A stretch of DNA of 58,900 nucleotides from Desulfovibrio sp. (GTDB lineage Bacteria; Desulfobacterota; Desulfovibrionia; Desulfovibrionales; Desulfovibrionaceae), in contig JAISTH010000075.1 in the NCBI GenBank assembly GCA_031272715.1, positions 1 through 58,900 of the forward strand, written 5' to 3'. The notes under the pieces were generated by a model, which searched no databases, was not told the origin of the DNA, and saw nothing but the letters and a program-made list of their open reading frames with translations. Of the stretch, positions 8,506 to 17,781 are shown one piece after another. The position numbers were made by a program, and so were the translations under genes. The stretch's first letter is position 1, and each line of letters begins with the position of its first letter.

Positions 8506-9866
8506 TGCGGCAGAGGCGCACGGGGAAGACGATGTCGGGACGGGACATGGACAGGGGACATCTCGCGGTGGTCGTCGGGGCCGGCCGGTCGGGCCTGGCC
8601 GCGGCGCGGCTGCTTGCGGACCGCGGCGCGCGGGTGCGTCTTCTCGACCGCAACCCGGCGGCCCTCTCCGACGCCGAGGTCCGGGATCTCGCGTCCTGCG
8701 GCGTCGAGACGATCCTGGGTCCCCACGAGCCCGGACATTTCCGGGGGGCCGTCCGTGTGGTGCCAAGTCCCGGCATGCCCGTGGCGCAGCTCCTGCCCCT
8801 GCTCTCCGATCTCGGGGGGGCCGGCCCGGAGGTGCTGGCGGAGATGGAACTGGCCTTCCGGTGCCTCGGGAACGAGCCCCTCGTGGCGGTGACCGGCACC
8901 AGCGGCAAGACCACGACGACGAGTCTCGCCGCCGCCATGCTGGAATCCGCCGGCATGACGGTGTTCCTCGGCGGGAACATCGGCACCCCGCTCTCGGAGC
9001 ACGTCCTTTCCGGGAAGCGGGTGGACGCGCTGGTGCTGGAGGTCTCCAGCTTCCAGCTCCAGACCTGCACCTCCTTCCGGCCCCAGGTGGGGGTCCTGCT
9101 GAACGTCAGCCCCAACCACCAGGACTACCACAAGGACATGGCAGAATACGTCGATGCCAAGTTCCGGCTGTTCCTGCGGCAGATGCCCCGGGACCGTGCC
9201 GTCTTCGGCCCGGGACTCGAGACCCTTGTCGCCGGATACCCCGTCCGGGCGAGGAAGATTTTCTTCCGGGACGAGGGGCGCTTCCCGGAGAGCCGGTTGC
9301 TTGGGGTCCACAACAGGCTCAACGCCGAGGCGGCATGGCAGGCCTGCCGGCCTCTGGGTCTGGACCTTCGGGACGCGGAGCGGGCCGTGGCGGCCTTCGC
9401 GCCCCTTCCCCACAGGCTCGAGACCGTGGGGAGCCTCGGCGGGGTCGGCTACGTCAACGACTCCAAGTGCACGACGGTGTCCTCCCTCGAGGTCGCCCTG
9501 CGGTCCTTCGACGTGCCCGTGCACCTGCTGTGCGGGGGCAAGTTCAAGGGCGGGGATCTGCCGGGTCTGCGGGATCTCGTCCGGGAGCGGGTCCGGGACG
9601 TGGCCCTTTTCGGGGACGGACGGGAGCATTTCGAGCGGGCCTGGGACGGGGTCGCGTCCATGACCTGGCATCCGGACATGGAGGGCGCCTTCGCCCGGGC
9701 CGCATCCCTGGCCCGTCCCGGGGACGTGGTGCTGTTGGCCCCGGCGACGGCGAGCTTCGATCTCTACGACAACTACAAGGAGCGGGGGGAGCATTTCCGG
9801 CGCCTGGTGCGCGAGCGCGCGGACGCCGCAGGCGGCTCGGGGGCCGCGGAGGGGAAGGCATGCTGA
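8505..9866 (+). CDS. murD: UDP-MurNAc-L-Ala-D-Glu ligase MurD
   Basis: 453 aa from the ATG that overlaps the mraY stop; an in-frame ATG at 8532 preceded by GGGGAAG would give 444 aa and is a real alternative. MurD adds D-glutamate to UDP-MurNAc-L-Ala. The N-terminal Rossmann-like domain begins VVVGAGRSGLAAARLL, the ATPase domain has VTGTSGKTTTT, and EVSSFQLQ plus NVSPNHQDYHKDM are MurD signatures. The C-terminal domain contains YVNDSKCTTVSS and CGGKFKGGD. The 3' end overlaps ftsW by 7 nt. Confidence 0.95.
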   Translation: MRQRRTGKTMSGRDMDRGHLAVVVGAGRSGLAAARLLADRGARVRLLDRNPAALSDAEVRDLASCGVETILGPHEPGHFRGAVRVVPSPGMPVAQLLPLLSDLGGAGPEVLAEMELAFRCLGNEPLVAVTGTSGKTTTTSLAAAMLESAGMTVFLGGNIGTPLSEHVLSGKRVDALVLEVSSFQLQTCTSFRPQVGVLLNVSPNHQDYHKDMAEYVDAKFRLFLRQMPRDRAVFGPGLETLVAGYPVRARKIFFRDEGRFPESRLLGVHNRLNAEAAWQACRPLGLDLRDAERAVAAFAPLPHRLETVGSLGGVGYVNDSKCTTVSSLEVALRSFDVPVHLLCGGKFKGGDLPGLRDLVRERVRDVALFGDGREHFERAWDGVASMTWHPDMEGAFARAASLARPGDVVLLAPATASFDLYDNYKERGEHFRRLVRERADAAGGSGAAEGKAC

Positions 9867-11098
9867 GGCCCTCCGCCCCGAAATCCGTCCCTGCGGGGGC
9901 GCCGCTGCGCAACTTCCGGCGGCCCGGCGCCGCGCCGGTGGCCAAGGCCGCGGTCCAGGGCGCCAACCCCGTCGAGCGGGAGGCCGCAGGCCCCGCCCTC
10001 GCCCCCTTCGACTGGTGGCTCTTCGTCATCATGCTGTGCCTGCTGGCCATCGGGCTCGTCATGGTCCTCTCCTCCAGCGGCATCACGGCGGAACAGCTGA
10101 AGGGGGACAAGTACTACTTCTTCAAGCGGCAGACCCTCTTCGCGGCCTGCGGCATCGTGGCGCTCTGGTGCGCGGCGGTGCTGCCCAGGGATCTCCTCAA
10201 CAAGATCCAGTATCCCGCGGTCTTCGGCGCCCTGCTGCTGGTGCTCATCACCCTTTCGCCCCTGGCCCCGACCATCAACGGCGCCAAGCGGTGGATATCC
10301 CTCGGGCCGATCTCCGTGCAGCCCATGGAGTTCGTCAAGATCGCCCTGGCCCTGTACCTGGCCTACTTCATGAGCGCGAAGCAGGATCTGGTGAGGACCT
10401 TCAGCAGAGGCGTCATCCCCCCCTTCGCGGTGACCGGGCTCTTCTGCTTCCTGCTGCTGCTGCAGCCGGACTTCGGCAGCGCCGTGCTGATCGCCGGCAT
10501 CCTTTTCTTCATGTGCATCGCCGGCGGCACGAGGGCCCTCTATCTCGTCCTTTCCCTCGCGCTGGCGAGCTGCGGCATCGTGGCCCTCGCCATCACCGCG
10601 CCGTACCGGTTCCGGCGTTTCGTGGCCTTCATCGACCCTTGGGCCGATCCCGGCGGCGCCGGCTACCAGCTCGTGCAGTCCCTGTACGCGATAGGCTCCG
10701 GCAGCTTCTTCGGAGTGGGGATCGGGGCGAGCCGCCAGAAGATGCATTACCTGCCCGAGGCGCACAACGACTTCATCATGGCCATCCTCGCTGAGGAGAC
10801 GGGCTTCGTGGGCGTCTCCATCGTCATGGGGCTCTACTGCCTGCTGTTCTGGCGCTGCCATCGCATCGTCATGGGGCAGCGGAACCTGCGGGACAGGCTC
10901 ACGGCCTTCGGGATCACCATCATCATCGCCATGGGGGCCGTGATGAACATGGCCGTGGTCATGGGCATGATCCCTCCCAAGGGGGTTCCCATGCCCCTGC
11001 TCAGCTACGGCGGCAGCAGCCTGATGGCGACCATGATCTGCATAGGACTCCTGATGAACTATTCGAGGACGGTGGGGCCGTGCACAGATTCCTCCTGA
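9860..11098 (+). CDS. ftsW: Septal peptidoglycan glycosyltransferase FtsW
   Basis: 412 aa SEDS-family polytopic protein that polymerises lipid II at the septum together with FtsI. Translation starts at ATG 9860 with GGAGGGGAAGG just upstream, inside the murD 3' end. A long Pro/Ala-rich cytoplasmic tail of about 50 residues precedes the first membrane helix, and about ten helices follow. Conserved segments include AKRWISLGPISVQPMEF, LLQPDFGSA (with the SEDS catalytic aspartate), LPEAHNDFIMAILAEETGF, and near the end PKGVPMPLLSYGGSS. It overlaps murG by 19 nt. Confidence 0.95.
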   Translation: MLRPSAPKSVPAGAPLRNFRRPGAAPVAKAAVQGANPVEREAAGPALAPFDWWLFVIMLCLLAIGLVMVLSSSGITAEQLKGDKYYFFKRQTLFAACGIVALWCAAVLPRDLLNKIQYPAVFGALLLVLITLSPLAPTINGAKRWISLGPISVQPMEFVKIALALYLAYFMSAKQDLVRTFSRGVIPPFAVTGLFCFLLLLQPDFGSAVLIAGILFFMCIAGGTRALYLVLSLALASCGIVALAITAPYRFRRFVAFIDPWADPGGAGYQLVQSLYAIGSGSFFGVGIGASRQKMHYLPEAHNDFIMAILAEETGFVGVSIVMGLYCLLFWRCHRIVMGQRNLRDRLTAFGITIIIAMGAVMNMAVVMGMIPPKGVPMPLLSYGGSSLMATMICIGLLMNYSRTVGPCTDSS

Positions 11099-12153
11099 CC
11101 ACCGGCGGGACGGCGGGGCACGTGTTCCCCGCCCTGGCCGTCGCGGAGGAGCTGCGGCGGCGCCATCCCGATGCGGCGTTGTGCTTCGTGGGGTCGAAGG
11201 ACGGCCCTGAGGGGGCGATGGCGGCGCATCGCGGCATCCCTTTCAAGGGGCTGCCGGCGAGGGGGTTTCTGGGGAAGGGGTTCCGGAGTCTCGGGGCGAT
11301 CCTGCCCATGGGAAAGGCGATGGTGCAGGCGATGGGCATCGTGCGGGAGTTCTCCCCGAGCGTCGCGGCGGGCTTCGGCGGATACGCGGCCTTCGCCGCC
11401 ATGGGGGCGGCCTGGGCCTGCAGGGTCCCGCTGGTGCTCCACGAGCAGAACGCCGTGATGGGAACCGCCAACAGGTTCATGGCCAGGGTCTGCCGAAGGG
11501 TCTGCGTGTCGCTGCCGGGCACGGACGGCGTGTCGGCGGCGAAGCGCGTGGTCACCGGCAATCCCGTCCGGGAGGGGATCGTGCGGGTCGGCGCGGCGCC
11601 GCGGAATTTCGGGACGAGACGGCTGCTGGTCATGGGCGGATCCCAGGGGGCGCGGTTTCTCAACGGGCGGTTGCCCGGGATGTTGAAGCGGTTCGCGAAA
11701 GAAGGCGTCGAAATACGCCACCAGGCGGGCCGCAGGGAGGAGGAGGCCACGAGGCGCGCGTACGTCGAGGCCGGCTGGGACGGGGATGCCGTCTGCGGAT
11801 TCATCGAGGACGTGGCCGAGGCCTATGCCTGGGCGGATCTCGCCCTGTGCCGCGCCGGGGCGAGCACGGTGGCGGAGTTGTGCGCGGCGGGTCTGCCGGC
11901 GGTGCTGGTCCCCTTCCCCTTCGCCATCCACGACCACCAGACCCTGAACGCCAGGGTCCTGGAGGCCTCCGGCGCGGCGAGACTCCTGCCGCAGAACGCC
12001 TGCGGCGAGGAGGTTCTGGGGGACCTGGTGCTGGAACTTCTGGGCGACCCGGAACGGCGCAGGGAGATGTCCGAGGCGGCCCTGGGACTTGCCAGGCCCG
12101 ATGCCGCGTCCTTGGTGGCCGATGCCTTGGAAATGTCTGAAAAAAATCGATAG
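11080..12153 (+). CDS. murG: Lipid II synthase MurG
   Basis: 357 aa, normal length. MurG is a peripheral GT-B glycosyltransferase on the inner face of the membrane; it adds GlcNAc from UDP-GlcNAc to lipid I. Motifs are TTGGTAGHVFPALAV at the N-terminus (glycine-rich loop 1), AGFGGYAA (loop 2), HEQNAVMG, and in the C-terminal domain VMGGSQGARFLN followed by CRAGASTVAELCAAGLPAVLVPFP, the UDP-GlcNAc pocket. The GTG start at 11080 lies within ftsW. It is the last gene before an AT-rich spacer that carries a new promoter. Confidence 0.95.
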   Translation: MHRFLLTTGGTAGHVFPALAVAEELRRRHPDAALCFVGSKDGPEGAMAAHRGIPFKGLPARGFLGKGFRSLGAILPMGKAMVQAMGIVREFSPSVAAGFGGYAAFAAMGAAWACRVPLVLHEQNAVMGTANRFMARVCRRVCVSLPGTDGVSAAKRVVTGNPVREGIVRVGAAPRNFGTRRLLVMGGSQGARFLNGRLPGMLKRFAKEGVEIRHQAGRREEEATRRAYVEAGWDGDAVCGFIEDVAEAYAWADLALCRAGASTVAELCAAGLPAVLVPFPFAIHDHQTLNARVLEASGAARLLPQNACGEEVLGDLVLELLGDPERRREMSEAALGLARPDAASLVADALEMSEKNR

Positions 12154-12168
12154 ATAGTCTAAATGAAA

Positions 12169-12197
12169 TTGATACTATTGCTTGACAAGTGTATGAT
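12169..12197 (+). promoter_or_regulatory. Internal dcw promoter upstream of murC
   Basis: The only sizeable gap inside the dcw cluster (12154-12317) opens with an AT-rich stretch. TTGATA at 12169-12174 and TATGAT at 12192-12197 are separated by exactly 17 bp, each 5 of 6 to the sigma70 consensus. Transcription would start near 12204, leaving a leader of about 115 nt. This would let murC-murB-ftsQ-ftsA and the three ftsZ genes be expressed independently of the MraZ-controlled promoter. Confidence 0.65.
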
Positions 12198-12317
12198 CGA
12201 ATCCAGAATTAGTTGAGATATTCGGGGTAAATTCGGAGTGGTTCCTCCGATATCGGCCATGGGGGCGGATTTCGCGGGACACGAGGTCGTTCGGGACCTG
12301 GGCGGACGGGGGCGATT

Positions 12318-13748
12318 GTGCGGAACAGGATTCGGCGGATTCACATGGTGGGCATCGGCGGCGCCGGGATGAGCGGCATCGCCGAGGTGCTGCTGAGCCT
12401 CGGCTACGAGGTGGCGGGATCCGACGCGGGGGACTCCGCGGTGGTGGCGCGTCTGTGCTCCCTGGGGGCCGACGTGCGCATCGGCCACGACGCGGCGAAT
12501 CTCGGCGACGTGCAGGTCCTTGTGAAGTCGACGGCCATCCGGGACGACAATCCCGAGGTGGTGGAGGCCCGCCGCCGGGGCATCGCCGTCATCCCCAGGG
12601 CCGAGATGCTGGCGGAGCTCATGCGGCTGCGCAAGGGCGTGGCCATCGCCGGCACCCACGGCAAGACCACGACGACGTCCCTTGCGGCGTCGATATTCGA
12701 CGAGGCGGGGGAGGACCCGACGGTGATCATCGGCGGCAGGCTGAACGCCTACGGGACCAACGCCCATCTCGGGAAGGGCGAGTACCTCATCGCCGAGGCG
12801 GACGAGTCCGACGGCTCCTTCCTGTGCCTGCTGCCCACCATCAACGTGGTCACCAACGTGGACGACGACCATCTGGACCACTACCGGACCCGGGAGGCCA
12901 TCGACGCCGCGTTCGTGAAATTCATGAACAGCGTCCCCTTCTACGGCGTGAACGTGGTCTGCGGGGACGACGAGGGGGTCGCGGGGCTGCTGCCCATGGT
13001 GAAGCGCCCCGTGGTGACCTACGGCCTGGGGTCCGGCAACGCCCTCCAGGCCCGGAACGTCGTCCTGGGGGACGTGTCCCGCTTCGACGTCTGGCGCAGG
13101 GACGCGGTGAACCTTTTCGGCCCGACCCCCGACGCCCCCGCCGGAGCCGGCTCCGACGGGCACGTCCTGCTGGGGGAAGTCCGTCTTCCCCAGCCCGGAA
13201 GCCACAACGTCCTGAACGCCCTCGGCGCCATCGGGGCGGCCATGGCGGCGGGGGTGCCCTTCTCGGCCTGCAGGGCCGGACTCGCGGGCTTCGGCGGCGT
13301 GGGACGGCGGTTCGAGCGCAAGGGGGAGCGGGACGGGGTCACGGTGGTGGACGACTACGGCCACCATCCGGCGGAGATCAAGGCCACCCTCGCCTGCGCG
13401 AGGGAGATATTCAAGGGGAGGCGGCTCGTGGTGGCCTTCCAGCCCCATCGGTTCACGAGGACCCAGGCGCACTTCGGGGAGTTCTGCAAGGTGTTCCAGG
13501 ACGCGGACCAGGTGCTGCTCACGGAGATCTACGCGGCGTCGGAGAGCCCCATCCCGGGCGTCTCGGGGCAGAGCCTCGCCCAGGGGATGCGGCAGGTGTG
13601 CGGGACGCCGGTGACGTTCTACCAGGACATCGAGGAGATGGCCGCGGCTCTTCCGGGACGCCTGGTTCCCGGGGACGTGCTGCTCACGCTGGGGGCCGGC
13701 ACGATAACGAAACTGGGTCCCATGTACCTGGACGGGGGCCATGCGTGA
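12318..13748 (+). CDS. murC: UDP-MurNAc-L-alanine ligase MurC
   Basis: 476 aa. MurC begins stem-peptide synthesis by joining L-Ala to UDP-MurNAc. The N-terminal segment [18 protein letters not shown] binds the UDP substrate, the P-loop is [11 protein letters not shown], and [11 protein letters not shown] plus [12 protein letters not shown] are MurC signatures. [15 protein letters not shown] and FQPHRFTRT lie in the C-terminal domain. The start is GTG 12318. The 3' end overlaps murB by 8 nt. Confidence 0.96.
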   Translation: MRNRIRRIHMVGIGGAGMSGIAEVLLSLGYEVAGSDAGDSAVVARLCSLGADVRIGHDAANLGDVQVLVKSTAIRDDNPEVVEARRRGIAVIPRAEMLAELMRLRKGVAIAGTHGKTTTTSLAASIFDEAGEDPTVIIGGRLNAYGTNAHLGKGEYLIAEADESDGSFLCLLPTINVVTNVDDDHLDHYRTREAIDAAFVKFMNSVPFYGVNVVCGDDEGVAGLLPMVKRPVVTYGLGSGNALQARNVVLGDVSRFDVWRRDAVNLFGPTPDAPAGAGSDGHVLLGEVRLPQPGSHNVLNALGAIGAAMAAGVPFSACRAGLAGFGGVGRRFERKGERDGVTVVDDYGHHPAEIKATLACAREIFKGRRLVVAFQPHRFTRTQAHFGEFCKVFQDADQVLLTEIYAASESPIPGVSGQSLAQGMRQVCGTPVTFYQDIEEMAAALPGRLVPGDVLLTLGAGTITKLGPMYLDGGHA

Positions 13749-14628
13749 GGTGTCGCGTCCGCATCTGGCGGAGCGCACGACGCTGAAGCTTGGGGGATGG
13801 GCCATTGCCGAGCTGTGGCCCGAGAATTTCGAGGACTGGGCCCGCATACCCGACAGGGCGCGGTCCTTGGGGGGGACGCCCTTGATCCTGGGTGCCGGCA
13901 GCAACACGCTTCCCCGCGACGGGGAGTTGCCGCTGGTGCTGGTGCGAACGGATCGGGCGTCGCGGCTGGAAGTGGTTGGCACGAGGAAAGACGGCGGGAT
14001 TCTGGTGGCGGTGGGCGCCGGCGTGAGGCTGCGGCGTCTGTTGGGGTTCTGTGCGGGACGCGGGCTGTCGGGGCTCGAGGGTCTCGCGGGGGTGCCGGGG
14101 AGCGTGGGAGGCGCCGTGGCCATGAACGCTGGCTCCTTCGGAACCGAGATGTGCCGGCGTCTGGACCGGGTGACGGCGGTGACCGCCACGGGGCCGGAGA
14201 CGGCCGGGCCGGAGGGGTTCCAATGCGGCTACCGCTCCTTCTCCTTCGGGGGGCGGACGTCGGGATTCGCGGTGGTGGAGGCGGTTCTCGCCCTGGTTCC
14301 CGATGCGCCTGAAGCGGTGCGGGAGAGGATGCGGGGACATTGGATGGCGAAGAAGGCGAGCCAGCCCCTGGACGTGCCCAGCGCGGGATGCGTCTTCAAG
14401 AACCCCGAGGGGCGGTCCGCGGGGTGGCTCCTGGACCAGGCGGGATTCCGGGGGCGACGGGCCGGAGGGGTGTGCCTCTCCGAACGGCACGCCAACTTCC
14501 TTGTCAACGACGGGAAGGGAACGGCGACGGCGGCGCTGGAACTGGTGGAGGAGGCGAGAGAGGCGGTCCGGGGGCGTTTCGGGATCACCCTGGAATACGA
14601 GGTCAGGGTCGTGCCGTGTTCCCCCTGA
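13741..14628 (+). CDS. murB: UDP-N-acetylenolpyruvoylglucosamine reductase MurB
   Basis: 295 aa. FAD- and NADPH-dependent reductase that turns UDP-GlcNAc-enolpyruvate into UDP-MurNAc. FAD-binding elements are LGAGSNTL and the segment [29 protein letters not shown] precedes the substrate domain. At the catalytic proton-donor position, where E. coli MurB has serine in AGSFFKNP, this protein reads SAGCVFKNP, so the donor is cysteine, a change also met in some other bacterial MurBs. It overlaps murC (8 nt) and ftsQ (13 nt). Confidence 0.93.
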   Translation: MREVSRPHLAERTTLKLGGWAIAELWPENFEDWARIPDRARSLGGTPLILGAGSNTLPRDGELPLVLVRTDRASRLEVVGTRKDGGILVAVGAGVRLRRLLGFCAGRGLSGLEGLAGVPGSVGGAVAMNAGSFGTEMCRRLDRVTAVTATGPETAGPEGFQCGYRSFSFGGRTSGFAVVEAVLALVPDAPEAVRERMRGHWMAKKASQPLDVPSAGCVFKNPEGRSAGWLLDQAGFRGRRAGGVCLSERHANFLVNDGKGTATAALELVEEAREAVRGRFGITLEYEVRVVPCSP

Positions 14629-15548
14629 GGCGAAGGAAGAAACCCGAAGCCGCTCCGACCCGGAACGTCTACGTCGATGACGGCGAGAGACCCCGCAAGG
14701 CGGCCAGGAGGATGCAGGAGAACGCCGTCGCGGAGACGAAGGGACCGGGCCTGGGCGCCAGGCTCGGGAGCATGTTCGCGGGCGGGGCGAAGACGCTGGG
14801 ATGGCTGAAGAGCTTCCTCCTCGTGACCCTGCTGCTGGCCATAGGCGCGGGGATCGTCGGAGGGGCGTGCGTCCTCTCCCTGTGGCTCTACAACGAGGCG
14901 CTGACCAGCGATTTTTTCACGACGCGGCACATCGACGTCACGGGCAACGTGCGGCTGCCCAGGGAGATGGTGCTGGAGTACGGAGGGATACGGGAGGGCG
15001 AGAACTGTCTCGCCGTGAGCATCACCCAGGCGGAGCGCCAGCTGCTGGAGACGCCGTGGGTGGAGGAGGTGTCGGTGAAGCGGTTGCTGCCGGACCGCTT
15101 CGTGATCCGCATCAAGGAGCGGATGCCCTCCTTCTGGGTGCAGCGCGAAGGGATGCTGTACTACGCGAACGAGCGCGGGGAGATCATCGCGCCGGTGGAG
15201 AGCAGCAACTTCCTCTCCCTGCCCACCCTGACCATCGAGGCGGGGGCGGAGGACGAGGTGCCGTACCTGACGAGGCTGCTCAAGGATCTGCGTGCGGGAC
15301 GGCTTCCCGTGGAGGCCGGGGTGGTGGCCTCGGTGACGTTGAGCCCCGGCAGGGGCGTGGAGATGTATCTGGAGGACAGGGCGTTGCGTCTGTCCATCGC
15401 GACGGACGACTGGGAAGGGAATCTGAGGCGTCTTGTGGTGACGCTGGGAGACCTGGCCGAGCGTCAGGAGCTGAAGAACGTGAGGGAAGTGCGGGCCGTG
15501 AGCGGCGAGGTGTGGGTCGTGCTGCGACAGGCGGCGCGCCAGTCGTAG
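14616..15548 (+). CDS. ftsQ: Cell division protein FtsQ
   Basis: 310 aa from GTG 14616, which lies inside the murB 3' end and gives [14 protein letters not shown]; without this start the N-terminal tail would be lost. FtsQ is a bitopic divisome scaffold that binds FtsB-FtsL. A basic cytoplasmic tail of about 65 residues precedes one membrane helix (FLLVTLLLAIGAGIVGGACVL). The POTRA domain follows directly (TTRHIDVTGNVRLPREMV), then the FtsQ beta domain with WVEEVSVKRLLPDRFVIRIKER and FWVQREGMLYYANERGEII. Position between murB and ftsA is canonical. Confidence 0.9.
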   Translation: MFPLRRRKKPEAAPTRNVYVDDGERPRKAARRMQENAVAETKGPGLGARLGSMFAGGAKTLGWLKSFLLVTLLLAIGAGIVGGACVLSLWLYNEALTSDFFTTRHIDVTGNVRLPREMVLEYGGIREGENCLAVSITQAERQLLETPWVEEVSVKRLLPDRFVIRIKERMPSFWVQREGMLYYANERGEIIAPVESSNFLSLPTLTIEAGAEDEVPYLTRLLKDLRAGRLPVEAGVVASVTLSPGRGVEMYLEDRALRLSIATDDWEGNLRRLVVTLGDLAERQELKNVREVRAVSGEVWVVLRQAARQS

Positions 15549-15701
15549 GCGGCATGTTCGCACCCACGGGTGCGGGGAAGAAGGAAAGGATCCGGGGAGG
15601 GCCATGGACATGAAGCGTTGCCATCGCGCCGCGGGACGCGGTCGCGGACCGGCGTCTCCCTTCCCGTCCCCCGAAGGCCATGCGTGGCAGGGAGCGGAGG
15701 C

Positions 15702-16961
15702 ATGAGCAATTCCGAACTCATCGTGGGTCTGGACATCGGCACCACGAAGGTATGCGCCGTGGTCGGGGAAGTCACCGCCAAGGGGGACGTGGAGATCGTC
15801 GGGATCGGCAACAGCGAGTCACCGGGGCTGCTGCAGGGCAGGATCACCAACGTCGAGCAGACCGTGAACGCGATCCGCAAGGCCGTGGAGGAGGCGGAGA
15901 GGGCGGCCGGCTGCAGCATACACGCGGTTTTCACCGGCATCACGGGGCTGCACATCGAGGGGAGGAACAACGAGGCCACCATCGTCCTCAAGAACCGGGA
16001 AGTGACGCGCAACGACATGGAGCGCGTCCTCGAGAACGCCAAGGCCATCGTTCTCCCCCAGGAAAAGAAGATCCTCCACGCCCTGCCGCAGGAATACGCC
16101 GTGGACGACATGTGGGGCATAACGGATCCGCTGAGCCTGACGGGGGTGAAGCTCCAGGTCAGGATACACGTCGTGGCGGGGTCGTCCTCCGTCTGCCAGA
16201 ACATCGAGACGACGTGCGACCGCGCGGGGCTCGCCGTGGACGGGATGGCCCTGGAGTCCCTGGTGTCGGCCGAGGCCGTGCTCTCGCCCCAGGAGAAGGA
16301 GATCGGGGTCGCGGTGGTGGACATCGGCGGCGGCACCAGCGACATCATCGTCTACGTGCAGGGGGCGGTGCGGTTCACCAGCGTCGTCTCCCTGGGCGGA
16401 CAGAAGGTGACGGACGACATCTCCTGGGTGCTGCGCACGTCCAAGGAGACCGCGGAAAAGATCAAGGTGATGTACGGCCATGCGCTGAAGGAGATGGTCA
16501 ACGGCGACGAGGGCATCGAGGTCCCCATCGTCGGGGAGGACAGCGGGAGCCGGGATCTGTCCAAGTTGATGCTGGCGGAGATCTGCGAGCCGCGCATGGA
16601 GGAGATCCTGAAGTTCGTCGACAGGGAACTGGAGAAATCCGGATTCAAGAGAAAGCTTGGGGCCGGGGTGGTGCTGACGGGCGGCGGTTCCATGATCGAG
16701 GGGTGCGCGGAGCTCGCGAGAGATGTCTTCAACCTGAACGCGCGCATCGGGCGACCCCGGGAGACCGGCGCCCTCAAGGACATGGTGAGCAGCCCCAAGT
16801 TCGCCACGGCGGTGGGACTCCTGCGCTACGGCGCATCGGTGCTTCAGAGCCAGAACGAGGAATGGGCGGGCGGTGCCCGGGAGAAGCAGTCCCGGGAGCC
16901 GAAGAAGGCGCCCAAGGGCCTTGGGGCCCGCCTCAAAGACTGGTTTTTCGACGTCACGTAG
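15702..16961 (+). CDS. ftsA: Cell division protein FtsA
   Basis: 419 aa from ATG 15702, preceded by GGAGCGGAGG; the open frame extends further upstream but lacks a comparable ribosome site. FtsA is an actin-family ATPase that tethers FtsZ filaments to the membrane. Motifs include VGLDIGTTKVCAVVGEV (phosphate 1), VAVVDIGGGTSDIIVY (phosphate 2) and VVLTGGGSMIEGCAELA (adenosine motif). The C-terminus KGLGARLKDWFFDVT is an amphipathic helix of the membrane-targeting type. It lies directly before the three ftsZ genes, whose tails it would be expected to bind. Confidence 0.95.
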   Translation: MSNSELIVGLDIGTTKVCAVVGEVTAKGDVEIVGIGNSESPGLLQGRITNVEQTVNAIRKAVEEAERAAGCSIHAVFTGITGLHIEGRNNEATIVLKNREVTRNDMERVLENAKAIVLPQEKKILHALPQEYAVDDMWGITDPLSLTGVKLQVRIHVVAGSSSVCQNIETTCDRAGLAVDGMALESLVSAEAVLSPQEKEIGVAVVDIGGGTSDIIVYVQGAVRFTSVVSLGGQKVTDDISWVLRTSKETAEKIKVMYGHALKEMVNGDEGIEVPIVGEDSGSRDLSKLMLAEICEPRMEEILKFVDRELEKSGFKRKLGAGVVLTGGGSMIEGCAELARDVFNLNARIGRPRETGALKDMVSSPKFATAVGLLRYGASVLQSQNEEWAGGAREKQSREPKKAPKGLGARLKDWFFDVT

Positions 16962-16995
16962 CCGCAGTCCGGGAGAGAAGGGAGGAATTGCAGCG

Positions 16996-17739
16996 ATGGC
17001 GCCAAACATGGAGTCGAAACCCGCCCCGGGGACGGAAGGCGGCGGAAGGATCAAGGTCGTCGGCGTCGGGGGCGGCGGCGGCAATGCCGTGCAGGCGATG
17101 TGCAAGGCCGGTCTGCAGGGGGTGCAGTTCGTCTGCGCCAACACGGACCTGCAGTCCCTCGCCCGGAACGTTGCGCCCGTCAAGGTGGCCTTGGGGGAGA
17201 GGCTCACGAGGGGGATGGGGACCAACGGCAACCCCGCGAAGGGGCGGGAGGCGGCCTTGGAAAGCGTCGACGCCATCAGGATGGCCATAAGGGACGCCCA
17301 GACGGTCGTCGTGACGGCAGGCATGGGCGGCGGAACCGGGACGGGGGCGGCTCCCGTCGTGGCGAAGCTGGCCAGGGAGCAGGGGGCGCTGACGATGGGG
17401 GTCGTCACAAGGCCCTTCGGATTCGAGGGGGAGAAACGCCGCAGACTGGCCGAACTCGGCATCGAGGAGTTCGGCGCGAACGTCGATGGCCTGATCGTCA
17501 TCCCGAACGACAGGATGCTCGACTTCGCCGGCAGGAAAACCTCCTTCGCGAGGATGCTGGAAATGGTGGACGACGCGCTGTTCCACGCCGTCAAGGGCCT
17601 GACCGACGTCATCGCGGGTGACGACATGTTCCATGCGGGCTACGCGGCCGTGAGGCTCGCGTCCGCCCCCTCGGAGGAAACGGGCGTCGGCGAGAGCCTG
17701 CCCGAAGCCGGCCAGTATCGTTTCGGGTCGGTCATGTAG
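16996..17739 (+). CDS. FtsZ-1: truncated FtsZ paralogue without T7 loop or C-terminal domain
   Basis: 247 aa from ATG 16996, preceded by GGGAGG; full FtsZ proteins are usually 350-480 aa. The GTP-binding half is well preserved: VVGVGGGGGNAVQAM, CANTDLQSLA, LGERLTRGMGTNGNP, the tubulin signature GGGTGTG and FGFEGEKRRRLAE. At the start of the central helix the similarity stops. Where FtsZ-2 and FtsZ-3 read NLDFAD (the T7 loop that triggers GTP hydrolysis in the next subunit), this protein has HAGYAA at 213-218, so both catalytic aspartates are gone. A short unrelated tail ends at 247, with no C-terminal domain and no FtsA-binding peptide. It could add to one filament face only, acting as a cap or regulator, or it may be a decaying duplicate; the clean ribosome site and undamaged frame favour function. 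Confidence 0.88.
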   Translation: MAPNMESKPAPGTEGGGRIKVVGVGGGGGNAVQAMCKAGLQGVQFVCANTDLQSLARNVAPVKVALGERLTRGMGTNGNPAKGREAALESVDAIRMAIRDAQTVVVTAGMGGGTGTGAAPVVAKLAREQGALTMGVVTRPFGFEGEKRRRLAELGIEEFGANVDGLIVIPNDRMLDFAGRKTSFARMLEMVDDALFHAVKGLTDVIAGDDMFHAGYAAVRLASAPSEETGVGESLPEAGQYRFGSVM

Positions 17740-17781
17740 CCGCGAGGCTGACATCTCAATGGAGAAATCAGGGGGAGAGTG

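Noticed and set aside
12182..12209. TTGACA at 12182-12187 as the murC -35 element
   Set aside because: At 16-18 bp spacing no acceptable -10 follows, while TTGATA at 12169 pairs with TATGAT at exactly 17 bp.
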